From: Lichtheimia corymbifera B2541
Taxonomy: Eukaryota; Mucoromycota; Mucoromycetes; Mucorales; Lichtheimiaceae
Assembly: GCA_000697475.1 (NCBI GenBank)
Contig: JNEU01000272.1
Span: 1 to 25,345 of the forward strand
DNA: 25,345 nt
Direction: 5' to 3'
In this document: piece by piece, positions 10,695 through 21,007 of the stretch
Position numbering within the stretch: position 1 is the first letter of the stretch
How the letters are laid out: every line of letters starts with the position of its first letter
Notes under the pieces: model-generated
The model's input: the letters and a program-made list of their open reading frames with translations, nothing else
The model's database searches: none
Told to the model about the DNA's origin: nothing
Made by a program: the position numbers and the translations under genes

Positions 10695-11172
10695 GCATGC
10701 TTGTGTGCCCCAGTGGCAAAAAAGGAAATAAAAATAAAGCGACCCGTGCACTACTTTTCTTGGCGACGACCCAAATTGTAAAAGAGCTAAGCATAAATCG
10801 CATTAGCTCGTCTTTGTCTCTTGTAGATTACCCGAACACTTTGATGATCCATTATACATAAACTTTTTTATCGGGTAAAGAACAACAACATTGTACAGTC
10901 GATGGGTTTGTGAAATAGGGGGAAGACTACAATGATATAGCGAGTGCTAAGGATGAAAAAGGGATATATAAAATAAATGTCAATGCGGAGGAGGAGATGG
11001 AGGAGAGGAATGCGAAGGATGTTGTATATGTATATGATAGTAGAGTAGTAGTAGAGGTAACTATAGGGAGAATGGGACTTTGAGGGGCACCCAGCCGATC
11101 ATGCGTTTCAACATTTTGACCCAAGCTTCACTTTCATGAGGTTCATCACAAATGCAGTCGACATGCAATATC
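10695..11172. repeat. Left ~480-bp direct repeat (copy of the Bud4-like gene 3' end)
   Basis: This stretch aligns in the same orientation with 14208-14694, from CCCAGTGGNAAAAAAGG through AAAGCGACCCGTGC, GGCGACGACCCAAATTG, GGATGAAAAAGGGATATATA and AACTATAGGGAGAATGG to GCAGTCGACATG. In the 107 bases overlapping the coding exon I count 7 mismatches; the non-coding part is also close but has several small indels. The copy contains the gene's 3' flank plus the last ~35 codons. Confidence 0.92.
11061..11172 (-). pseudogene. Truncated copy of the last exon of the Bud4-like gene
   Basis: Read on the minus strand it encodes the PH-domain end: CDEPHESEAWVKMLK is identical to the intact gene and the end VPLKVPFSL plus TAG stop is kept. 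There are three substitutions in the readable part (V to I, S to R, R to W). Upstream coding sequence stops abruptly after the codons for HVD, so no functional protein is possible. It is a fragment of a DNA-level duplication, because non-coding 3' flank is copied as well. Confidence 0.88.
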
Positions 11173-11333
11173 ATAGATGAACCAGACAAGCAAGGTGGTA
11201 TAGATGATCATGGTAAAAGTGTAATATCATAAAATAAAAATTTTCCGTGCGATCAAGATCAATGGCTCGCTCATTTCTTGATAAGTCGCATATTATGGAT
11301 TACAGGCACAATGGCGATAAATGAATGTTACGA

Positions 11334-11633
11334 TTATGTATCATATATAAAGAATCGTTTATGAAAATGATCTGAGGAGTACGCTATATTCAGAGGGTGT
11401 TTTGATGGATGATGAATGTGATTCATGCCCAGCAATCTCCTTGACTTAAGGACAGCACCGAGAGCAAAGGTAATGACACCAAAGAGACCAAGGACCCAGA
11501 AGCAAACGCTTACATGGTACCAACAAAGGAGTTGCACACTTACACAATGTTGGATTCCTTCGTCTTGACTTGAGAAAAGCAAACAGCTATAGCAGTGAGA
11601 GCAATTACAAATAACGATCCAGAAATAAACACT
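11334..11633 (-). pseudogene. Remnant of a multi-pass membrane protein gene
   Basis: Two hydrophobic stretches can be read on the minus strand: ISGSLFVIALTAIAVCFSQ and CFWVLGLFGVITFALGAVLK. They are separated by GTAAGT...GTAAG, which would be a 35-base intron, shorter than any other here. The second segment continues open to a stop at 11334. Codons in these segments are C-ended, as in real genes of the window. No start codon, first exon or promoter can be found upstream, where a 51-bp tandem repeat lies instead. I interpret it as the 3' end of a small tetraspan-type protein gene cut off by rearrangement. The family is not identified, and a complete small gene with an unseen first exon is possible. 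Confidence 0.4.
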
Positions 11634-11728
11634 TGCTTGTGTCAACAGAAGAGCTACATGCTACATGTAGATTCCTTATCCACGGTTGAAGAACAATAAA
11701 GCCTGGTGTGTTCGCAAGCCGTCGTCAT

Positions 11729-11830
11729 CAGCTGCAAAATTGACACGCCGCAGCTGCGCAGTTCATGCTCGTGTCCTTCCAGCTGCATATTGACACGTCG
11801 CAGCTCCGCATATCATGCTCGTGCTCTTCC
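11729..11830. repeat. 51-bp tandem duplication upstream of the orphan gene
   Basis: Two adjacent copies (about 11729-11779 and 11780-11830), each beginning CAGCTGCA and containing ATTGACACG, CGCAGCT and CATGCTCGTG. Each unit also has an internal second CAGCT half-repeat. It ends ~100 bases before the start codon of the orphan gene, so it may sit in its promoter. Confidence 0.85.
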
Positions 11831-11927
11831 CTCTTCTCATTGCATTTGACAAAGTCTGATCTTTATACTTGTAAGCAGGTGGTTTTATCGAATCGATTCT
11901 TAAACTAAAGGTCTACTTCATATAGTG

Positions 11928-13696
11928 ATGGAGGAGCACTGCGACCAGGAAAGATACCCAAGTTTGGTGAAGCTATGCACCGCCCAAAAGGATGCTGTCA
12001 AGACCTTTATCAGCAACTTCGAAACGGTGGAATCAGCAAAAGCGAACCTGCAGTATAAGATGAAACTTGCGTTCAAGAACTCCCGGGGAAGGAAGAAACG
12101 AGGACCGGGGCTCGACGTTGATTTGAATCTATTGTATACTGAAGCAAAAGCGACCACGAAGATCACAGCAACCGGTTGGAGAACACTTGAAACTGCCGTA
12201 TCGGTTACGGGCGATACCTACATGGCAGGACAAGTAAGGGCTCAACTACTATGCATACTGCGTACTGATAGCATTTATAGCACGGCATATCCCAAGATGC
12301 CCATGATGGACATGATGACTATGACGACGATGAACACAGTTTGCCAAAACGATTCAATGCATACAAAAATGCATCAAGGGAAATGTCACGGAAGCAAGGA
12401 TTTTATGTTGACGGCCACCTGCAAGAGATTCTGTAAGTCTGACGTTCGTTGCTGTAGTATAAAAACTTATTACGCGTACTGGCTATATAGATCTTTATCA
12501 GATGTACTGTTCATGAAAGAAAACGAGTTCAGTCGGCAGCAAATTAGTTATTTTGGACTTGCAGAATTGGACCACCTACACAACGCTATAGTTAGCAAGT
12601 GTATGGATCCCAGTGTCAAGTTTAGTACCAGCTTGTACAAGGGAAAACATCTCGGCAATTCTACGTGTAAGGCTTGATGCTAGTTTCTGTATATTGAGTC
12701 TAACGTCGTCAATATTCACCTTTGTAGGACTTTCGCCCACAACATGACGGTACAAAATCAACGAAGGAGAAGCTCAACGACTTAGCAAAGAACGCAGATG
12801 ACGATGACTACAAACTGATTGATATTTTAATCAACTGGTGAGTTATCAAATGAATCCAAATATGATATGACATATCTAACATTTGCTTTTCATTATCATG
12901 ACGCCCAGCTTAAATAAGCTCCCATTGTTCACTCGTTTAAATGAAGAGGTTGGCGAGGCTGAATTGCAAGGAAATTACATCGATCCCATCATGTATCCCA
13001 TGTTTCACAATCCCCAAGAGAGCAGATACTTTCGATGGTACATGGATACGTTGCACTTGGCCAGGATCATATTTACTGACTAAGCGTTGATGCGTTCTTC
13101 TCCTATTAACTAGGTTGAATAAGCAAGTTACAGACACGAGCATCAGAAGACCAGATGGCAATATGTACAAAATGGAGCAAAGGGAATTTGGTTGTTCAGT
13201 CGGTTTCGTTGAGGTGAAAGCAGAGAGAAGTGAATCTGTCAAGCGCCATGAGGATATGATTCGGTTGGTGGTCTTCTGCAAAGATGCAATGGAAAAGCAA
13301 AGTACAAAGGCTATGATTGCTGTCCAGGTTGTCGGTAAGGGTAACTGGTTGTGGGGTATGTCAAGACACCTTTAAGCTTACAACTTCCCTCTACGTTGTT
13401 TTCGTGACGCAGGCTTCTATATCTCTTTTTATCTCTTCATGTCCATGGACGACATATACGTTATGGTTGAACTCTATTCATTTGAAACGGCCAAATATCT
13501 CGGACAACTTCCCCATCTTCTCAGCATGTTTGACAACTTGAAACGAATCATGATATGTAGCAAGGAGCATTGTGTTACAATTGCAGAAGATGGCAAACGA
13601 AGGAGAAACAGCAGCCTTGACAAGGAAGAACTAGATAGGATTATCAATACGAAAAAACCGAAGAGTGTGTCACCATCCTTGTCCTTTAGGAAATAA
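11928..13696 (+). CDS. Orphan protein with PD-(D/E)XK-like motif, frame problem at one splice
   Basis: Seven exons can be read: 11928-12233, 12281-12432, 12491-12664 (or 12666), 12728-12837, 12909-13037, 13114-13334, 13413-13696, about 458 residues. Exon 1 is basic (NSRGRKKRGPG). Exon 2 has an acidic DDYDDDEH tract. Exons 5-7 form the most conserved-looking part: IDPIMYPMFHNP, RPDG, then GFVEVKAE with an E-x-K pair, and GFYISFYLFMSMDDIYVMVE. Asp followed by a strand bearing E-x-K is the pattern of PD-(D/E)XK nuclease folds. I associate this layout with a large anonymous Mucorales protein family, from memory only. Exons 3 and 4 cannot be joined in frame by either GT donor (12665 or 12667) to the TAG at 12725-12727: one join makes a TGA, the other a frame with an early TAG. 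A GC-AG intron (donor GCTTGA after AAG) would fit phase but is weak. It may be a decayed gene. Function unknown. Confidence 0.6.
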
Positions 13697-14207
13697 GTGT
13701 AGCCATCCATGTCATCCGAAAAGCTCAATGTATATCATAATAAATCTGTATATGAAGGCCAGCCATCATTGATTCGTCATTTATTACATTGCACCCATTT
13801 TATGCATTGCGCCGTGCTACTTTTTGGCATGGAGCAAAGCATGTGAAATTAAAGCATCGCCACCGGCATGCTAATACTGCTGGCGTAAGTTGTGAAGCAT
13901 TGATATATATACATATATGTGAGGCAACAAACACCATCATAGGGAAAATCCAATTGCAAGTGCACTCATTTTCCAAGTTGAAGCGACAAAGGGAGTGCCG
14001 TGCTACTTTAATGTCGATCTCTTCTAACGGTGTTCTCTAAAAAGTTTAAGGCATCGATTGAGAACCCCACCTTCAACAAGCTTTTCCACTGATAAAATGC
14101 TATTTTATTCAGTATTGGTTGGACTATGTAGATTGTGACAGACCAAAAGCTGTACTACTAGATCAACATTTGTATCATATGCCCCACCTCTTGTTTTATC
14201 AAACGGA
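13697..14207. other. Intergenic 3' flank of the orphan gene
   Basis: About 510 bases. An 83-codon open frame at 13789-14040 has no motif or promoter support. GCCGTGCTACTTT occurs twice (about 13810 and 13997) as short direct repeats. Nothing else is recognisable before the right direct repeat begins. Confidence 0.5.
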
Positions 14208-14694
14208 AGCACTGCATTTGTCCCAGTGGTAAAAAAGGGAATGGAAATAAAGCGACCCGTGCGCTACTCTTTTTTTCTTGGCGACGACCCAAATTGTAAA
14301 AGAGCTAAGCATACATTGTATTAGCTCGTCTTTGTCGTTTATAGATTACCCGACCACTTTTGATCCATTATACATAAACTTTTTTTATCGGATAAAGAAC
14401 AACGTTGTAGAGTCTATGGGCTTGAGAAAGAGAAAGACTACAATAATATAGCGTGTGCTAAGGATGAAAAAGGGATATATATATAAAATAAATGTCAATG
14501 AGGTGGTGGAGGTGGTGGTGGAGAGGAATGCAAAGGATGTTGTGTATATATGTATATGATAGTAGAGTAATAGTAGAGGTAACTATAGGGAGAATGGTAC
14601 TTTCAGCGGCACCCGGCCGATCATGGATTTCAACATTTTGACCCAAGCTTCACTTTCATGAGGTTCATCACAAACGCAGTCGACATGAATATCT
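14208..14694. repeat. Right ~480-bp direct repeat (parent copy)
   Basis: This is the partner of 10695-11172. It comprises ~375 bases of 3' flank of the Bud4-like gene and the last ~110 bases of its final exon. Homology ends near GACATG, after which the parent continues as coding sequence. Both copies keep a 7-bp inverted repeat GAGCTAA/TTAGCTC with a 12-base loop. Confidence 0.92.
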
Positions 14695-17600
14695 GGAAAA
14701 GTGATTCGAAAGTAGCCTCGGCTTGTTTCCTCTATGATGGTGTCTGATTGGAACACGCGGGTATCAGGTACATCCACCAGGGTCACAATGACTTGATCTG
14801 AAGAAGCAACGAGTCTCAATGCATCTGCAATATCATATTGTACACGTGGCGTCCATGAAGATGCTGTCTTGGATGCATAGCCAAGCAATTGACTTCCGAT
14901 CAACCTGCAATAATGTCGATCCCATAACTTTCAAATAATAAGCATCTCGTACTTTTACTTTTTTCGATCCACCACAGGACGCTTCCTACGTACCTTGGAG
15001 CCTGCTACGCGTATGGAGAGGTAGCCACTATGCCAACAAGTATCATGCCATTGTCGTATCCGTAGTGCCAAATCACACTCTCTTAGATTCTTGGGGATGG
15101 GCTATATATATGTGCCAAGATAATCAGAAAGGATGCCATAAAAGGTTTGATTTTGTCACTACTACTTACAAGGGTAGGATCGGTGACAGGCAAATAAAGC
15201 ATTTCCATCGACATGCTTCCTACCACCTTGAGAATATCCTCATCCATGCTTTGTTGTCGTTTTTGTTCACGGGAAGATCGAACGTACCACGAATTGAAAC
15301 AATCCAAGCTGGCTTGATATGTCTTTTGATTGCATGCCTGGATCATATGGCCAAGCGCAAATCGTGTTTGTCCAATAGCGCCATCGTCAGGATGAACATA
15401 GCCGCCAATCGTTTCCCGTTGCTTGCGAGCTGATGTGAGCAACTTGCTTAATCCCGTTTTGGGTCGCACATGGGGATCAGGTCGTACATGCAATGCTGCT
15501 GTGATGATCATGTCGGGTCGTGCATCAATGATGCATTCATAATCAAACGTGATCTTTTGGCCAAGTAACTCGTATCGCGACATGAATTCAAACTCGCCAT
15601 CACTGACAACGCATCGCACATAACTTGTGAGCTTGGGTAAAGGAAGCAAGATGTCCTGAGCACTGTGGATGCGGATATACAATTTGCCAAATGCTGATGT
15701 GGGTTGTCCAGGATGCTGCGTCTTAATCTCGGGTAGTTCAAGCTTCACACTAGGAGGTCGATAGTCAGACGTAAATTCCTCATATTCACCCTTGTGGTGA
15801 TGCTGAGAAAGTCGGTGTGTCACATAATTGGAGGTCGTGCGTAATGCAATGTTGCCATATTCTTCTGTGCCTTGTTGTTGTTGCTGTTGACTTTGTTGTT
15901 GTTGTATGTCTTCATCCATGCGTTCTCCAGTATATCGAATCGTATCGGTCTCTGAGGCAGATTGTTGCTGCTCTTCTTCATGCGTTGATGTCTCTTTGTG
16001 CTCTTCCGATTGCTTATCCAAGGCCACGTAATAGGATGTTGATTGTACTGCTATGCTGCCATAGTCGCTTTGATGAGAGGCTCGTGTTCTGGCAGCAGTC
16101 GTAATCTCATTCACTGGCAAGGGTGGCACCTCTTTTTGTTCTTCTTCTACCCCTTTGATACTTAGTGGTGGCAAAGTATCAATGCTCTCTGTACCCATCG
16201 ATCGTCTTTGCTGTGGACTAAAAGATGCAGGAGGTGTACGTGAAGCAACAGATGTTTCATCAAACTCGGAAGATGTCTTTGGTGGAGCTGTTTCTTGTTG
16301 TTGCTGTTGGGGTGCTGTATCATCATCATCATCTTTTTCTTCTTCTTCATGCGTGGGGATCATTGCTATGACGGATTGACGTAGAGGTGATGATGATTGT
16401 CGTTTATCTCGAGCGGGTGGGTTGAGTGACATGCGGCCTTGCGGTGTATCAATCCATTCTTCATAGCTGTCAAAGAATTGATCACTCATTTCACTACGCA
16501 TACTAGCACGAGGATCATCATGAGCGATGGCCGCTGAAGCTTCAAATAATTGATTGCTATCACTCGAAAATCTTGCTGTATTCTTGTCACTGCTGGGAAC
16601 CTTTTCCTCAATCATTGTTGATGTCATTGGTTGCTCCTCCTCCTCTTTTGCGTTTGGTGAGATTTTGCTCACAATGTTGTCGTCCTCAGATTTGTCGCTT
16701 TGTAAGGAAGCTGCTGATTTCAAAGAATCGGAGGATGCTGGTCGAGGTAAATTCGCTTGTGTTGGCGTATCTGGTTGTTCTTCATCATGGTCTTCATCCT
16801 TGTTGTCAACCGGGATAATATCATCATCATCATCATTGTCTGCTATCGACGACGACGTTGGCATATCGTGTGGATCTGAGGCTACTTCATCGTCTTGCTT
16901 TATCTATTATAATTGCTTAATAAGTGCTGTTACAAGAACTATCACTCATTACCTTTTCATCATCCTCTTTTGAATGTACATCTTTAGGCTCTTCAGGTGA
17001 TGCTGGTTCTTTTCCTGTCAATGGCTCGTTTTGTTGCTCTATCTCCTCGTCTTTGGTCGTCTCTTTTGTAGTCGATGCTGACTGTGGTTGACTGTTCTCC
17101 TCTTCATCCTCTTCCTCTTTGACAATGGCTGATGGGGTGTTGGTATCAAGTTGCTGGGATGGTTCTGGTGATGATGGTGGAGGTATGGAAGGTGAAGGAC
17201 TACGCGATGATGATGGTGATGGTGATTCGCCCTGACGAAATACGCTCGAAGTGACATAGGACTTGTTCTTTAGCGAGCTGATGCCCTTTGAGTTTTTACG
17301 CACAAGATCCACCTTTTCAGGAACATTGAGTCGACGTGGTGATTTGCGTCCTGTTGCTGCTGTTGTTGTTGTATCATCCAAGCTGGAAGGTGATTGTTCA
17401 AATTTCTTAAAGAGTGGATTGTTCTTGACAGCTGAGCGTTTTGCCAAGCGAGCAATATCTTGTTGACGTTTTGTTTGATGTCGTAATAATTCGTCTTGAC
17501 TACTGCTGTTCTCATCCAGTTGCTTGAATCGCTCGGCTGATTTTTTGGGACGTGGTGATTTTGATTCCTTCTTTGTTGCTGCTGTGATGATGGCTGTGGA

Positions 17601-18141
17601 TGAATGACCCAAATCATTGTTGATGTCCATGGAAGCGCCTTGTTGTACAAGTTGATCCATCATGTGAGTATGACCAAGAAAGGATGCCAAATGCAATGTT
17701 GTATTGTGACAGGAACCCCAGGAACGAGAATTCAAATCGTTTGGAGTTGTGTGCTACCAATCTTATAATCAGCCCATGATGCCAGGAGAAACAAGGAGGT
17801 CATATATATAATGAACCAATACTTACTTTAATAAGAAACTGGAGTAGTTCTGATCTCTTTCTTTGCATAATATGCTCTTCTCCTTTGAGGCTTGTTGCAT
17901 TCTCGTCAAGATCCAGTAGCAAAAACGGGATAGCTGACATGTTATCAAGGTCGTTGCCGAGTAACTGCACCTGTTCAAGCTGAGCAACAATATCGCGCTG
18001 GTTGATAAATGCATCCTTGTCGAGTGGTTGCCAGAGCAAGTCGCCATGGGAACTTAGCAGTTGTTGGACAGCTTCAAGATCGATATCGGTAATGGCGGTG
18101 GTCCATTTCGCCACCTCTGAATCAGGGGCCTCATTGTCCAT
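14583..18141 (-). CDS. Ankyrin/anillin-like/PH protein, Bud4-type septation factor
   Basis: Five exons (18141-17827, 17753-16953, 16903-15170, 15101-14959, 14904-14583) encode 1104 residues. Near residues 115-165, TLHLASFLGHTHMMDQLVQQGA and NNDLGHS form one or two ankyrin-type repeats. Residues ~170-690 are disordered, rich in Ser, Glu, Asp and Pro, with poly-Q near 706-717. About 765-945 is an anillin/Bud4 C2-like region (GKLYIRIHSAQDI, TSYVRCVVSDGE). After RQWHDTCWHSGYLS a PH domain runs to the end (RITFPDIHVDCVCDEPHESE, AWVKMLKSMIGRVP). In yeast Bud4 this C-terminal layout binds septins and lipid at the division site. A similar role in septation or spore cleavage is inferred. The ATG at 18141 is the first in frame; upstream in-frame codons are TTG. 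The 3' end was copied to 10695-11172. Confidence 0.85.
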
Positions 18142-19125
18142 GACCAACAACTACGACGTCGTGTGTGTGCGTGTGTACGTGAATGGGGTTGAGCGAGCAG
18201 AATTACAAGAGAGAATGAGAGAATGGAACAAAGAATGAGTCGTCGTCGTCGTCGTAGTCTCCTAAAGAGCCAGCTCAAGAACAAAAAGAACAAGTTGACT
18301 GCCATAGCACATATTATCACACAAGAGAAATTCATCGCAACAGTGCATGTTGCACCAAAGGGATTTCGCAAGGTTTGTTGCCACATTAGGCAATGCACGC
18401 ACCATCGATCTCTTTACTGTTCCAGATCGATGCATATATCCATGTGGTTAATAGGATCAACATTCCCAATAAACTTTTGCTCCTCTTGCACTTTAAAACG
18501 TACTCTTTATGATGTCGCATATATATCATTTGTTTATCCATGTTGGAAGGTGGTTATACTGCAAAGGGATGGTAACGCAGATCATTAAGTGTGTGTAATT
18601 GAGATCGCAGTTTGGATTCGCTCTAGAGCCAGCATCTATCCAATTTCATTTAGCTTGCTGATGTTGTTGTGTTGTTCTATGGATATCCGCTCGTCGGATA
18701 GAAATGATGACGATACCATCTACTTTTCTCAGATCCTTTTTAAATCTCCAAACCTTGTAAGGTTGCTTATATTTTTGTCATGGCTGACTTTGACGTAGCA
18801 CAACAAGCACGCGGGTGCTGAGAAAAAGACACACAACAACTGAGAAATGAACTTGTCACACGTGCGTGGTATAAAATAGATCCCTTGACATCCATGCAAG
18901 AACTACTTTTTTTTGTGATACAAACGATCCACAATGATCATCTTGCAGCCCACACACCCACTCCCTCCCTCCCTCTAAAAGTTCTTCATGTTGAAAGCTG
19001 AAGCTGTGTTGTAATGAAAAAGACAAAAATGCAAAATGCTGTAATGTGGTAATAGTACAACGGGTGGTGGTGGGGATATGAAATATAGATGTTTGCAAAA
19101 GTATGTATAAGGGTTGTTGCTGTCA
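18142..19125. other. Intergenic, promoter of the Bud4-like gene
   Basis: About 980 bases. A 121-codon open frame on the plus strand (18223-18588) starts in a (GTC)n run and has no motif, so I do not call it. A TATAAAAT element at about 18870 (+) has no coding frame of note behind it. No RNA gene is seen. Confidence 0.5.
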
Positions 19126-21007
19126 TTAGCCTAGACTCCATTGAGTGGCAAGCCAGTCATATGTTACCATAGCATCAGGGCTAGTGCAATCGGGAGTGTC
19201 TTGCTTTCTTGTATACCTTGGCAATGAGATGGTGCTATTATCCGAGTTGGAATGAAAAGCGGCAAGCTTTCCATAACCTTGTGGACTGATAATGCGATAA
19301 TCGGTGTTTGCCAAGAGCCAATTCTCAATCACTGCGCTGTTAACACCAGGCGTCATGCGTTCAATCGTGACCTCCACGTGATGCTCGACATGGATATACT
19401 TTTCTACTTGATCAGGTTCAATATGCTGGATGGGCAAGCCGGTGATGACGGTGCTGGTTTCATTATGGTATTGGCCCAAATACATTTCGGCAAGCGTGCT
19501 GTTGCTATTGATGGATGCAAACTCATCACGTAAACGCACCGAGTCTGTGATCAAAAAATACACAACACGCTTGTGATGCGGCTGACGCTTGACACTAGCG
19601 AGCTGATTGGCGCAGGTTAAAAAGTAATCCCATTGCTCAAGCGAATTGCTATCCCATTGTGGATTGGCCATGGCATTATCATCTGTGCGGATCTACATAT
19701 GTCATCAATACAACTTGGCATGATCAATCACTCTATCTACATACCTGCATGCCAATACTGAGAATACTATCCATTTGGAAAAGACCACGGTATGCGTTAA
19801 TAAAACGTCGGGATCCAATGGTAGGTCGAAAAAGAAAATCAGTCAAGCATCCAAAGGTGTTCTCCTTGTGAAGACCCATGGTACTCAAAATGTCTGGATA
19901 TACGGATGACTCTTTAAAGGTACGAACAATGTAACCGCGATTGGAGCGTATTTCAACAAACTATAAAGATCATCATGATCAGCACAGGCTTATTTAAAAA
20001 ATCCCACCACCACCACCACCTACCGTGCCATTCCATAGCTCGTGAAAGTCTTGTGTGGGGCCATTGGGAAATAAAGTTTGGCCAAGCACTGGGTATTTTT
20101 GGTTAAGTGTATCCACATCCTGATGTGTTAGACCCTTGTCAGGTTGGTTGAAAAGCTCCTTCATTTCCTTGGGGTCATAAGACCAATCAATATTTGGCCT
20201 CTCAAATAGCACTTCCAATGGGATGGGATTGGCATCAGCCCAATGAGCAAGGTATGCTCGGTCGGTAAGCAATGCGTAAAAAAAGGTGGAGATCATGCCT
20301 AAACAACACATCAATCATCAGCTGCTTAGATAAGGCGGTGGCAGTCATTTACCATTCATGCGATCGGCTAATCCACCACAACCGCGGTTGCCTTTGACGG
20401 GTACTTCTCGACACAAGTAGGATACAAATTGAGGAGGCTCCTTCACAGCATCGATCTTGCCTTGCTTGATCAGCTCAAACTGCTCCAATCGTTCTTGGTG
20501 TAGCTGTTGATATCGCTGTTGCCAATTGCCGCATTCGCCCTTGGTGTTGTAGAGCGTAGCATCACTGAAGCCCTTGGTTGGGCTATATACGTTGCGACAA
20601 TAATTGTCAATATCGTTATAGGTGGCATGACGGATAGCTTCTAAAAGTGTGGCATCAGGATTGGGAGGGGTATACGTTCCATCTTCACTTGAAACGATGG
20701 ATAATTCGCTCGGTAACTCGCATCTGCCGTCATTGAGGTAATTGTCGTCTGATAAATTATTGTGAAACCATCGTGGCACTGCTGATACAAAATGCCATTA
20801 ACATCCATCGTCGACCCTACTACATTACAATCAACTCCAAGACTTACTAGGCGATACAAGCGTATGTATTGCCATGATGATGATCAGAATCATGCTGGCA
20901 ATCGTCAATCCTTTGGCCAACTTGTATTTGAACAAGATGCCATCGGCTACTGTGCTACCACCACCGCCAACACGCTTGTTGTTAGGAGCAGTTGACAATA
21001 TCATCAT
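19126..21007 (-). CDS. Fucosyltransferase-like type II membrane protein
   Basis: Five exons (21007-20848, 20781-20353, 20298-20024, 19960-19745, 19692-19126) give 548 residues. One membrane segment (about 33-51) after a short Lys-containing tail marks a type II Golgi protein. The lumenal part carries CGGLADRMNG (about 188-197), comparable to the G-x-x-[AN]-R-[MI] loop of GT-B fucosyltransferases. EIRSNRGYIVR follows at ~291, SIGMQIRTDD at ~356-365 resembles the HIRxxD donor-binding segment, and KRVVYFLITDSVRLRDEF a later Rossmann strand. Cysteines near 187 (GCGG) and earlier probably form disulphides. Fucose transfer from GDP-fucose to wall or glycoprotein glycans is inferred; donor and acceptor are not proved. 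The second exon begins at a tandem CAGCAG acceptor, so two products differing by one residue are possible. The family assignment is moderate, the gene itself certain. Confidence 0.8.

Noticed and set aside
14280..14340. GAGCTAA/TTAGCTC hairpin as a structured RNA gene
   Set aside because: It is kept in both direct repeats, but they are recent copies of each other, so conservation is not independent evidence.
16554..16973. 139-codon plus-strand frame rich in serine
   Set aside because: It is antisense to the acidic, Ser-rich disordered region of the Bud4-like gene.
18223..18588. 121-codon plus-strand frame starting MEQRMSRRRRR
   Set aside because: The Arg run comes from a (GTC)n simple repeat; there is no motif, and no splice or promoter support.
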